DNA of 10,728 bases from Bacillota bacterium (GTDB taxonomy: Bacteria > Bacillota > Sulfobacillia > JAJZYS01 > JAJYTV01): the NCBI GenBank assembly GCA_021810725.1, contig JAJZIE010000062.1:785-11512 (forward strand), in the 5' to 3' direction. A model generated the notes under the pieces. The model did no database searches and was not told the origin of the DNA. It was given only the letters and a program-made list of their open reading frames with translations. The translations under genes were made by a program, and so were the position numbers. Of the stretch, positions 1-6,987 are shown in pieces; the first letter of the stretch is position 1; every line of letters begins with the position of its first letter.

Positions 1-1106
1 GCCTCCGCCGCCGCCCTGGCCGAGAAGTTCCGGCGGACGTCGTCCTGCGCCGCCTGTCCCAGCTCCGGCGCCCGGACGAGCGACGCACGGAGCGCGGCCG
101 CGAGGGCCTTCGGGTCGTTCGGCGGCACGAGGAGGCCGTTGCGCCCGTCCTCGATCAGCTCCTTGAGGCCGCCGATGCCGCTCGCGACCACCGGTCTCGC
201 GGACGCCATGCCCTCGATCACCGAGATCGACGTCGCTTCCTCGACGCCCGCTACCGGCACCGACGGCACGGCAATGCAGTCTGCCGCGGCGTAGTACGCG
301 GCCATGGCCTCGTGTGGCCGGGCGCCTGTGAAGATCACCCGCTCCTGCAGACCCTCGTCCCGCACCTGAGCTTCGAGGCGCAGGCGATCGACACCGTCGC
401 CCACGATCAGGAGGTGGGCCTCGGGCCACTCCCGGAGCGCCGCGACTGCGACATGCACGCCGTTCTTCGGCGTCAGGCGCCGCGGGCAGAGAATCAGCGG
501 CCAGTCGGCGAGCCCGAGTTCCCGGCGGGCTTCCTCGCGGCTCGGCAGGGCGTCGGCCCAGGCCATATCGATGAAGTTCGGCTGCACCCGGACGTCGTCG
601 CGGCCGGATGTGGCGAGGATATGCTGCGCGATGCGGCTGTCCACGGCGACGATGCGGTCGGCCGCCCGGTAACCCTGGTCCTCCCACCGGGCGAAGACGC
701 GTTCGCCGTAGCTGCCGGGCCGCAGGCCGCGGCGGCTCAGGGCCTCGCGCGTGAAATAGCCGTGCACCGTCAACAGGCATGGCCGGTCAAGGCTGCGCGC
801 CGCGATGGCGGACAGCACGTCCTCCGCGACGATGCGGCTCTCTGCGGGTTCCTTGGCGAGGGCCCCGCGCAAAAGGTCCAGGCGCACCTTGTGCGACCAG
901 ACGATGCCCTGGTCCTGGCCAAGCAGCTGGAGGAGGCGCGAAGGCGCGCGGCCGACGACGTCGAGGCGAAGCGCGGCGTGGCGCCTCGGCGTGACCACCT
1001 TGACGTCGTGGCCCAGCGACTCGAGCGCCCGCGAAAGCGTGGCCACATGCGTGGAGAGGCCGCCGGCGTGCGGGTAGTCGAACACGGTGGCGAACACGAT
1101 TCTCAT
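1..1106 (-). CDS. GT4 family glycosyltransferase (A), 3' end cut by window edge
   Basis: This is a retaining GT-B glycosyltransferase of family GT4, expected in the cytoplasm or at the inner membrane face, adding a sugar from an activated nucleotide donor to a lipid-linked glycan. The reading frame is open from an ATG at 1106 to the window edge: 368 codons with no stop, so the C-terminus is missing. Visible features are an N-terminal glycine loop (residues 14-16, HAGGLS), an acceptor-domain HG at 115-116, the donor-site R210 and K214 (RLTPKNG), and the EX7E pair E290/E298 followed by GMASARPVVAS. The start overlaps the stop of the upstream glycosyltransferase by ATGA, and a GGGAG ribosome site (1114-1118) sits 7 bases before it, so it is the last visible gene of the csaB operon. 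Donor and acceptor cannot be read from the sequence. The family call is firm; the specific role in surface polymer assembly is inferred from context. Confidence 0.9.
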   Translation of the reverse strand, partial: MRIVFATVFDYPHAGGLSTHVATLSRALESLGHDVKVVTPRRHAALRLDVVGRAPSRLLQLLGQDQGIVWSHKVRLDLLRGALAKEPAESRIVAEDVLSAIAARSLDRPCLLTVHGYFTREALSRRGLRPGSYGERVFARWEDQGYRAADRIVAVDSRIAQHILATSGRDDVRVQPNFIDMAWADALPSREEARRELGLADWPLILCPRRLTPKNGVHVAVAALREWPEAHLLIVGDGVDRLRLEAQVRDEGLQERVIFTGARPHEAMAAYYAAADCIAVPSVPVAGVEEATSISVIEGMASARPVVASGIGGLKELIEDGRNGLLVPPNDPKALAAALRASLVRAPELGQAAQDDVRRNFSARAAAE

Positions 1107-2134
1107 CTCTCGTCTCCCATCGCGCGTTGGAGCACCAGGCGCGTCCTGCGCACGGTCTCGTCGAGCGCGTAGCGTTCAGCCTGTGCGCGGGCCGCGGTGG
1201 AGAGCCCCTGTCGCCGGGCGAGGGCCTCGTGCACCGCCTGCGCCAGGGCGGTCGGGTCCTCGCTGCGGAAGAGGATGCCGCCGTCCGCGACCACCTCCGG
1301 CAACGCCCCCACCCGGCTGGCCACGACCGGGACACCTTGCGCCATGCCTTCCACGGCTGCGAGGCCGAATCCCTCGGCTCGCGACGGAATGAGCATGAGG
1401 TCGGCGCCGGCGACGATCGAGCCGAGGTCCGATCGGTAGCCGAGGAAGTGCACGCGTTCGGCGCAGCCGAGTTGCCGGGCAAGCGTTTCGAGCGCACCGC
1501 GCTCGGGCCCTTCGCCCATGATGGCGAGGTGCGCCTGCGGCAGCAGGGGCATCGCCCGCAGCGCCACGTCGATCCCCTTGGCCGGGTGCAGGCGCGCCGC
1601 GATGCAGAGCAGGGGGCGACCCGGAACGATGCGGGGCAGCGTCTGGAGGTCCGCGGCGGGCGGCTCCGCGATGCCGTTCGGAACCACGGTCACGCTGCCG
1701 GGGAGCGCGCCGCGCTCAAGGAGGTCTTGGGCGATGGCCGAAGACACGGCGATCAGGAAGCGGCTCAGGGGCAGGGTGGCACCGTCCAGCAGGAGGGCTG
1801 TCTGCGCGGCTTCCGCACTGCGGTAGTCCTGTGCGAGAAAGCTGTGCACGGTGGTGACGACGGGCACCCCCCGCATGCGGCCGTAGATGCGGCCGAGGAG
1901 GTTTGCGCGCAGTCCATGGGTATGCAGGACGTTCGGGCGGAGCCGCCGCATGGCGGCGAGGGCCTGGCTCTGGCGCACGCGGTGCACCTCGGTGCCTTCG
2001 GGCGCGATCTGGTCGCGTCCGAGCGACAGGAAGAGCACCTCGTCCATCAGGGCGAGCCCAGGCAGGACATCCCGCATGTAGCGGGCCGCGCCACCTCCGT
2101 CGCCTCCGCCGTACACCTCCACGATGCGCACCAC
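1103..2134 (-). CDS. GT4 family glycosyltransferase (B)
   Basis: A complete 343-residue GT-B fold glycosyltransferase of family GT4. The N-terminal Rossmann domain begins with a glycine-rich loop (residues 9-15) and contains THG (72-74) and TVHS (95-98). The linker has PNGI (152-155), and the C-terminal donor domain has R181 and K186 (RLHPAKG) and the EX7E pair E254/E262 in PSRAEGFGLAAVEGM. Length and order are normal for the family. The start is GTG at 2134, with AGGAG five bases upstream; a second in-frame GTG at 2131 is spaced equally well and would shorten the protein by one residue. One base separates it from the flippase stop, and its own stop overlaps the next glycosyltransferase, so translation is probably coupled. 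It is probably a cytoplasmic sugar transferase in repeat-unit assembly; substrate unknown. Confidence 0.93.
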   Translation of the reverse strand: MVRIVEVYGGGDGGGAARYMRDVLPGLALMDEVLFLSLGRDQIAPEGTEVHRVRQSQALAAMRRLRPNVLHTHGLRANLLGRIYGRMRGVPVVTTVHSFLAQDYRSAEAAQTALLLDGATLPLSRFLIAVSSAIAQDLLERGALPGSVTVVPNGIAEPPAADLQTLPRIVPGRPLLCIAARLHPAKGIDVALRAMPLLPQAHLAIMGEGPERGALETLARQLGCAERVHFLGYRSDLGSIVAGADLMLIPSRAEGFGLAAVEGMAQGVPVVASRVGALPEVVADGGILFRSEDPTALAQAVHEALARRQGLSTAARAQAERYALDETVRRTRLVLQRAMGDER

Positions 2135-2135
2135 G

Positions 2136-3683
2136 TCATCTCCTCATAGCGGCCATACGTCGGCTGGGAGCCCGCAGCACACGGCCGAGCAGATTGAGCG
2201 CGTCCCTGCCGCGTGGGCCGCCCAGCAGGCGCAGGAGGACGAGAAACAGCCCAAGCAGGGCGGCGCCGCCCACGACAACCAGGACGAGGTCCATCAGGCG
2301 ACCATGCACGAACCCGAGTTGGGAGAGGAGCAGGCCAAGCGGCGCGATCGGCACGGCCGCAAGAAGCGTCCACAGGTACGGACGCAGGGCGATCGTGTGT
2401 CGGCCGACAAGCATGTGCTCCAGCAGGTAGAGCGAGATGGCGAAGTAGAGGGCGCCGTCGATCGTCGTGCCGAGGGCGATGCCCGGCGCACCCATGAGGT
2501 GCATCAGGACATAGTCGAGCACGGCGTTGAGCACGATGAACGCTGCGCTGACGTAGGCGAGCGTGCGCGTGTTCTTGTACGAGAAGAAGGCGCGCGCCAC
2601 GAACAACTGCATCGTGCGGAACACGAGCGAAATCGCGTAGGCGGCTACGATGGCGGCGGTGGCGACGACCGCCGCGTGGCGGAAGCGTCCGTAGCCGTAC
2701 ACCACGGCGGTCATGGGCACGGCGAAGCCGATCAGCAGGAGAGCGATCGGCAGCGTGGCGACCCACGTGAGATAAAGTGCCCGGTCGACGGACTGGATCA
2801 GGCCATGCGCATCCCGAGTCTCAGCGTGCTCGGCAAAGTCTGGAAAGAGGACGGTCGCGAGCGATGAGCCGAAGAGGCTCACCGGTAGCTCGAGAAACTG
2901 CCCCGCAAAGGTCAGGGTCGCGAGGCCGCCGGTCGCTAGCGCGGCGGCGAAGGCCTTGTCCACGAGGAAGTTGATCTGGCCGACGACCGATGACGTCATC
3001 TGCGTGGGGAGAAGCCGGATTGCGTGCCAGGCGCGCCGCCATGTCTCCCTGGTCGGAGGAGGCAATGGCCGCGTGGCAGGAAACATGTAGAGAAGGGAAA
3101 GGAGAGCGCCCGCGAGGAACGCGGCGCCTGTGCTGATGACGCCGAGCCGGCGCAGCAGCACCAGCACGATGACGTTCGAAAGGGACCGTACGAGGTTCGC
3201 CGCGGAGAGCGGAGTGAAGCGGCGCACGGCATTGAGTCTCGCAGTCCAGAGCGCCGTCAGGTCCAGAGGGACCAGCATGATCGCGAAGAGCCAGACGAGT
3301 TGCGACGCGAGCTGAGTCCCGTGGGGTGTCAGGCTCCGAAACATGTAGGGGAGGTAGTCCGGCGCGAAGATGCCCAAGGCAAGCACCAGCGGCACATGCG
3401 CCCACACCACCAAGCGCGTGAGGGCGGCGTTCAGGCGCGGGGCGTCTTCCGGATCCTCGTGGAAGAATGGCACGGTGACCGTCGAGAGTCCCACGTTCAC
3501 GATCGAATTAATGGCCTGTGGCACGGCCAGGGCCGCCTGGATCGCGTCCTGCAGCACCCCGGCGCCGAAGAAGGCGCCGATCAGCGTCGTGCGGATCAGA
3601 CCCGCGAGCTTGCCGAGCAAGGTCCAAGTCATGACGGTGAGGGTAGCCGACGCGCGTCCCTGCTGTTTTTCGTTCCTAGGCAT
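2136..3683 (-). CDS. MurJ/MVF-type lipid-linked glycan flippase
   Basis: A 515-residue multi-pass membrane protein of the MOP exporter superfamily, closest in pattern to MurJ (E. coli MurJ is about 510 residues). The N-terminal signature is visible: GLIR at 28-31, IGAFFGAG at 35-42, D46, then a Pro-containing helix end and VPFF at 71-74. Long hydrophobic segments continue almost to the C-terminus, which ends in a short basic tail. MurJ flips lipid II, while relatives flip other undecaprenyl-linked glycans. Residues 55-66, where MurJ normally has the PNxLRRL..EGA motif, read PQAINSIVNVGL, so the arginine pair is absent. With csaB and glycosyltransferases as neighbours, a flippase for the surface polymer unit seems more likely than the essential lipid II flippase, but that is inference. 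The ATG at 3683 lies inside the csaB stop region (8-base overlap) without a clear ribosome site, suggesting coupled translation. Confidence 0.9.
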   Translation of the reverse strand: MPRNEKQQGRASATLTVMTWTLLGKLAGLIRTTLIGAFFGAGVLQDAIQAALAVPQAINSIVNVGLSTVTVPFFHEDPEDAPRLNAALTRLVVWAHVPLVLALGIFAPDYLPYMFRSLTPHGTQLASQLVWLFAIMLVPLDLTALWTARLNAVRRFTPLSAANLVRSLSNVIVLVLLRRLGVISTGAAFLAGALLSLLYMFPATRPLPPPTRETWRRAWHAIRLLPTQMTSSVVGQINFLVDKAFAAALATGGLATLTFAGQFLELPVSLFGSSLATVLFPDFAEHAETRDAHGLIQSVDRALYLTWVATLPIALLLIGFAVPMTAVVYGYGRFRHAAVVATAAIVAAYAISLVFRTMQLFVARAFFSYKNTRTLAYVSAAFIVLNAVLDYVLMHLMGAPGIALGTTIDGALYFAISLYLLEHMLVGRHTIALRPYLWTLLAAVPIAPLGLLLSQLGFVHGRLMDLVLVVVGGAALLGLFLVLLRLLGGPRGRDALNLLGRVLRAPSRRMAAMRR

Positions 3684-4806
3684 CAGGCTTCACGTCCAAC
3701 GGACAATCCTCCGTGGCGGGCGAAGGCTGAGTGCGGCGAGGTCCGCGTTGCAGGAGAGTGATGATGCGCTCGGCTCCGGCAAAGGCGAGCCGGTGTTGTT
3801 CGGCCGCGTACTGGCGCAGATGGTCACCCCAGCCGCTGTGCGCTCCGAGCGCCGCGAGCAGGGCAGCCGGCGCCTCGCCCGCGCGCGTGACAGGCAGCCA
3901 GAGACCGTTGGCCCCGAGGGCGTCGTGCAGTTCCGAGACCTTGGTGTCGTAGGCGAGTCCGACGCTCGGGATGCCCTGGGCGGTGGCCAGCAGCCCGGAG
4001 TGCAGGCGCATGGCGATCACCGCGCCACAAAGGGCGTAGCGGTCGAGGATTTCGGGCAGCTGCGGCAGCGCCTGGGGAACGTCGACCTGGTCGCGGCCGA
4101 GCAGGTCCTGCAGGGCCTGTCCCACTTCGAGGTCCTGACGCTCGAACGGCAGAAAGACGATCGGTCCCGGGAACCAGCCGTGCACGGCGCGCAGGCCGCG
4201 CGCCACCGCCTGGAGGTCCAGGCCCGGCCAGCGGCGCAGCGAGATGCCGAGCTGCTGTCCGCCGGTGCGGTATGGCAGGTCGAGGGCCCACGCGAGGTCA
4301 GGCAAGATCTCCGCATCGAGACCGGCCAGGCGCAGAAGGGCCTGGGAGGCCTTGTCGCGCACGGTCAGAGTCGCCGAATGGCGCAGCACCTCGGCCACCT
4401 GCGGCACCGAGGTGTAGTGCAGGGGGCCGACGCCAACCGCCCAGAACACGAGCGGCACGCCGTAGCGATTGGCCCAGCGCGCCAGGGAGAGCGTGCGGCC
4501 TAGCGTGCCACGGATGCCGCGCCGGCCGGAGATGTCCTGCAGCAGCCCGCCGCCGCCGAGGATCAGGGCGTCGCTCTGGCGCAACGCGATGGCGCGTGGC
4601 ACGGCGTCGCGGAAGATCGAGCGGTCCAGGGCGCGGATGGCGTACGTGGCGTGCGTATAGTTCGGATTGCCGGAAAGAACCGTCAGGTCGACAGGAGGAT
4701 CGGCCGAGCCCAGCAGGGCCAGCAGGCCTGAGAGCACGGCCTCGTCACCCATGTTGTAGCCGCCGTAGAAGCCTGAGGCGAGAAGGCGCAGCGCGCGGTC
4801 GCTCAT
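3676..4806 (-). CDS. csaB: CsaB-type polysaccharide pyruvyl transferase
   Basis: This is a pyruvyl transferase of the CsaB family, which transfers pyruvate from phosphoenolpyruvate to form a ketal on a ManNAc-type residue of the secondary cell-wall polymer; SLH domains bind that ketal. Family motifs seen: GFYGGYNMGDEAVL (12-25), GGGGLLQD (84-91), TVRDKAS (148-154), MRLHS (266-270) and YDTKV (286-290). R150, H269 and K289 occupy the places of the Arg, His and Lys reported as essential in studied CsaB enzymes, including the 20-residue His-Lys spacing. Length is 376 residues from the ATG at 4806. The frame stays open upstream to 5118, but that part runs antisense through the DUF4330 gene and has no family resemblance. 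The start has no Shine-Dalgarno sequence and lies a few bases below a -10-like TATTAT, so the transcript may be nearly leaderless. It is the first gene of the minus-strand operon. Confidence 0.95.
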   Translation of the reverse strand: MSDRALRLLASGFYGGYNMGDEAVLSGLLALLGSADPPVDLTVLSGNPNYTHATYAIRALDRSIFRDAVPRAIALRQSDALILGGGGLLQDISGRRGIRGTLGRTLSLARWANRYGVPLVFWAVGVGPLHYTSVPQVAEVLRHSATLTVRDKASQALLRLAGLDAEILPDLAWALDLPYRTGGQQLGISLRRWPGLDLQAVARGLRAVHGWFPGPIVFLPFERQDLEVGQALQDLLGRDQVDVPQALPQLPEILDRYALCGAVIAMRLHSGLLATAQGIPSVGLAYDTKVSELHDALGANGLWLPVTRAGEAPAALLAALGAHSGWGDHLRQYAAEQHRLAFAGAERIITLLQRGPRRTQPSPATEDCPLDVKPDA

Positions 4807-4864
4807 GAGGGCTATGGTATAATACTTTGCGCTTGTCTGCACCGCCAAGACGGAGGTGTGCCCG
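4795..4864. promoter_or_regulatory. Divergent promoter region with overlapping, near-symmetric -10 boxes
   Basis: The 57 bases between the csaB start and the DUF4330 start hold the only clearly AT-rich patch seen in the window. On the plus strand, TATAAT at 4818-4823 is a perfect -10, preceded by TG at 4815-4816 (extended -10). No good -35 lies upstream, which an extended -10 can tolerate; transcription would start near 4830. On the minus strand the same bases read TATTAT (4824 to 4819, five of six matches), with TTGGCG (4848 to 4843) as a possible -35 at an 18-base spacing and a start near 4812. The two predicted starts are about 18 bp apart on opposite strands. This region would drive both halves of the polysaccharide locus. 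Confidence 0.7.
4852..4856 (+). promoter_or_regulatory. Ribosome binding site that decides the DUF4330 start
   Basis: GGAGG at 4852-4856 is a near-perfect Shine-Dalgarno sequence. It lies only one base before the GTG at 4858 but seven bases before the GTG at 4864, so the second GTG is the better start for the downstream protein. Confidence 0.75.
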
Positions 4865-5334
4865 TGCGTCGCAAGTTCAACGGTTTCGACATCCTGGTTG
4901 CGGTCGTCATTGTGGCCGGGCTCGTGCTGCTGGGCTACAAGGCGCTGCATCACACCGGAACGCTGACGCCGCAGCAGACGGTCGTGTTCACGGTAACCTC
5001 CGGGCCAACCGTCAACTCGGCCACGTTCACGCAGGAGCTGGTGCCGCACGGAACGGTCCAGGTATCTGCCGCGGGGACGTTCATCGCTTTCGGTACGCTT
5101 GAAGCCGTGACGGTCCAACCCTATCGCACGTCGGTCCCGAACGGCCAGGGCAAGCTCGTGGTCGCGACGGATCCCCTAGAGAAGCAACTGGTGCTGACGA
5201 TCAAGGCCAAGGCCGCGGTCAGCGACAAGAAAGTCACAATCAACGGCAACCCATTTCTCGTTGGGCAGGACCTCCTGATGCAGGAAGGCGGCGCTCAGAT
5301 GGGCGGCTACATCACCAGCGTGCAGGTTCCCTAA
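4864..5334 (+). CDS. DUF4330 family membrane-anchored protein
   Basis: A 156-residue protein of the DUF4330 pattern, found beside csaB-type loci; its molecular function is not known. From the GTG at 4864 it starts with a short basic segment (MRRKFNGFD), then one hydrophobic helix at about residues 10-25 that should anchor it in the membrane. The rest is a soluble, beta-rich domain of about 125 residues, probably outside the membrane. Family-like features are the FNGFDILV start, the KLVVATDPLEKQLVLTIKAKA segment and the VGQDL segment near the end. A GTG at 4858 gives a two-residue longer form, but the GGAGG site favours 4864. It is the first gene of the plus-strand operon and is followed after three bases by the O-antigen-ligase-family gene. 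A role as accessory factor in polymerisation or attachment of the surface glycan is inference from position only. Confidence 0.85.
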   Translation: MRRKFNGFDILVAVVIVAGLVLLGYKALHHTGTLTPQQTVVFTVTSGPTVNSATFTQELVPHGTVQVSAAGTFIAFGTLEAVTVQPYRTSVPNGQGKLVVATDPLEKQLVLTIKAKAAVSDKKVTINGNPFLVGQDLLMQEGGAQMGGYITSVQVP

Positions 5335-5337
5335 GCC

Positions 5338-6834
5338 GTGGACCGCTACATCGCGACCATCGAGGGGAGCGCCATCTACCGCTTCCTGCGCGATGCGAAC
5401 ATCGCGCTCTGGGAGATCTGGCAAGGCTCCTGGCTGGGTTCGGTCTTGGAGCAGCTGGCGGCGTGGATCCGGCGCAGCTTCGTCGTGTCGCTCTTCGTCG
5501 AACGGGGCGACGGCGGGCCGTCGGCCATCGGCGCGTGGCTGCGGACACGCCTCGGCGTGGAGCAGGCGCTCGCGCCGTCGACGCAACTGGAACGGTTCGG
5601 CCTCTACTTCCTCGTTGTCTTCGTGCCGATCGAGCTCTTTCTCGAGACGCACCTGCCGCACACGATCACGTACCTCGGCGACCTGACCGTCGTGCTGCTG
5701 GCGATCTCGACGTTCATTCGCCTGAACCGCGCCAGTTGGCCACTGCGGCTGACGCAGGCGGACCTGCCGGCCCTGCTGCTGTTCGGCGCGGCCGTCCTTT
5801 CGGCGCTCTGGAACTCCGTACCGCTGACCATCGCGTTCTTCGGCACGCGCGCCTACCTCGAGTACTACGCATTGTACCTCGTGCTCGTCTACCTGCCTTT
5901 CAGCGGGGGCCAGCGACGCGAGCTGATCATCTGGTTCCTGGTGCTGGCGGTGGCGATCGCCCTCCTCGGCGACGCGCAGAAGTTCCTGCACGTGGCGACG
6001 CCGCGGCAGTGGCTGTCGGCGGCGGAAGCCGCCACCACGCGCGCCTACGGTACCATGGGCAACCCGAACACGTTCGGCGGGTTCCTCGTGTGGAGCCTCG
6101 CGATCTTCCTCTCCCTGCTCTTCGGCAAGGTGCGAGGTGGCCTGCGCACCCTATCCCTGATCGGCGTCGTCGTTTCGGTGCCGGCGCTCGTCTTCACGCT
6201 GTCGCGCGAGGCACTGATCGCTTTCGCGGTCGCGGCCTTGATCATCGCGGTCCTTGCCGACCGGCGTTTCCTGCTGCTCCTGCTGCTGGGCGCAGCCCTG
6301 CTGCCGATCGCGGACCCTCACCTCATCCAGCGTTTTACCTACGCGCTCAGTTCCAGCTATGTCAGCACCAGCACGTCCTACGGACGGCTTCTCTTCTGGA
6401 GCCGGGGGCTGCAGGCCTTCGCGGCGCAGCCGATCCTGGGCTGGGGACCGGGGCGCTTCGGCGGCAGCGTGGCGCACCTCTACGGATCGCCCGTGTACGC
6501 GCTCTACGGCCTTGGCTTCAAGCCGATCATCGATTCGCAGCACGTGCAGACGCTCGTGGAACTCGGGATCGTCGGCTACATCGCGTTCATCTGGCTCGGC
6601 GTGGCCGCCGTGCGGGCCGGCCTGCGCCTCTTCCGCGAAGACGCGGATCCGTTCTGGCGCGCCATGGGCCTGGCGCTCGGGGCTGGCACGGTCGGGCTCT
6701 ATATCCAGTCGTTCTTCGCGTCGCTGCTTGAGACGCACCCGGTGATCATCGTTTTCTGGCTGATGTTCGGCATGGTCGCCTGGCGCATCAAGGCGAACCG
6801 CGAGGCGCCATTGGCCACCGAGAAGAGCGCCTGA
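5338..6834 (+). CDS. O-antigen ligase / polymerase family (Wzy_C) membrane protein
   Basis: A 498-residue integral membrane protein of the O-antigen ligase/Wzy superfamily, which joins lipid-linked glycans on the outer face of the cytoplasmic membrane, either to each other or to an acceptor. Hydrophobic segments start at about residue 87 and continue to about 482. Conserved-looking points are GTMGNPNTFGG (238-248), the SR pair at 289-290, R350 in SYGRLLFW, GWGPGRFGG (368-376), and H402 within QHVQTLVELGIVG (401-413), matching the periplasmic-loop pattern of WaaL-type ligases. Residues 1-86 precede the first membrane span and form an unusual extension with three similar short blocks starting at S11, S31 and S47. 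The start is GTG at 5338, three bases after the DUF4330 stop, with only a weak upstream AGG, so translation is probably coupled. Polymerase and ligase cannot be told apart from sequence. Its location with csaB suggests the secondary cell-wall polymer as substrate. Confidence 0.9.
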   Translation: MDRYIATIEGSAIYRFLRDANIALWEIWQGSWLGSVLEQLAAWIRRSFVVSLFVERGDGGPSAIGAWLRTRLGVEQALAPSTQLERFGLYFLVVFVPIELFLETHLPHTITYLGDLTVVLLAISTFIRLNRASWPLRLTQADLPALLLFGAAVLSALWNSVPLTIAFFGTRAYLEYYALYLVLVYLPFSGGQRRELIIWFLVLAVAIALLGDAQKFLHVATPRQWLSAAEAATTRAYGTMGNPNTFGGFLVWSLAIFLSLLFGKVRGGLRTLSLIGVVVSVPALVFTLSREALIAFAVAALIIAVLADRRFLLLLLLGAALLPIADPHLIQRFTYALSSSYVSTSTSYGRLLFWSRGLQAFAAQPILGWGPGRFGGSVAHLYGSPVYALYGLGFKPIIDSQHVQTLVELGIVGYIAFIWLGVAAVRAGLRLFREDADPFWRAMGLALGAGTVGLYIQSFFASLLETHPVIIVFWLMFGMVAWRIKANREAPLATEKSA

Positions 6835-6850
6835 CCGCCCGATACTCATG

Positions 6851-6876
6851 GCCCGCCGCGTGCGCGGCGGGCTTTT
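6851..6876 (+). terminator. Rho-independent terminator of the DUF4330-ligase operon
   Basis: Perfect 9-bp inverted repeat (6851-6859 with 6864-6872, GCCCGCCGC arms) around a four-base GTGC loop, followed at once by TTTT (6873-6876). It begins 16 bases after the ligase stop. There is no T run on the opposite side, so it should act on plus-strand transcripts only, separating the peptidase gene from the glycan operon. Confidence 0.88.
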
Positions 6877-6973
6877 CCGTGCCTTTCCCCAGCTTTGGCG
6901 CAAGAGCGGCACCTCGGCAGGGGCGTGGGCGGGCGAAGGGGAAGTGGACGTGTTGTCTCGCCTAGTTCCTGCG

Positions 6974-6979
6974 AAAGGA
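6974..6979 (+). promoter_or_regulatory. Ribosome binding site favouring a TTG start for the S9 peptidase
   Basis: AAAGGA at 6974-6979 lies 8 bases before a TTG at 6988. The in-frame ATG at 6979 overlaps this site and has no spacing to any Shine-Dalgarno sequence. The site therefore points to TTG 6988 as the start. I see no convincing -35/-10 pair between the terminator and this site. Confidence 0.55.
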
Positions 6980-6987
6980 TGGGACCT

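Noticed and set aside
312..1172. A 286-codon open frame on the plus strand near the left edge.
   Set aside because: It is the mirror of glycosyltransferase A, whose frame is open to the window edge and carries the full set of GT4 motifs.
1127..2149. A 340-codon open frame on the plus strand, opposite glycosyltransferase B.
   Set aside because: Antisense shadow of a motif-rich GT4 gene; composition is His/Gly/Arg-rich with no recognisable fold.
3370..4503. A 377-codon open frame on the plus strand, opposite the murJ-like gene and csaB.
   Set aside because: Mirror frame of two well-supported genes, with no domain and no ribosome site matched to a start.
4807..5118. An upstream extension of csaB by 104 codons.
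   Set aside because: The extra part runs antisense through the DUF4330 gene and across the promoter, is rich in Arg/His/Asp with no CsaB resemblance, and the family motif starts right after the ATG at 4806.
5176..5991. A 271-codon minus-strand open frame opposite the DUF4330-ligase junction.
   Set aside because: Charged, low-complexity mirror frame of two supported genes, with no domain.
6895..6987. A longer N-terminus for the S9 peptidase from an ATG at 6895.
   Set aside because: The extra 31 residues are Arg/Gly-rich with no signal peptide and begin just after the terminator without a ribosome site; AAAGGA at 6974 fits the TTG at 6988.
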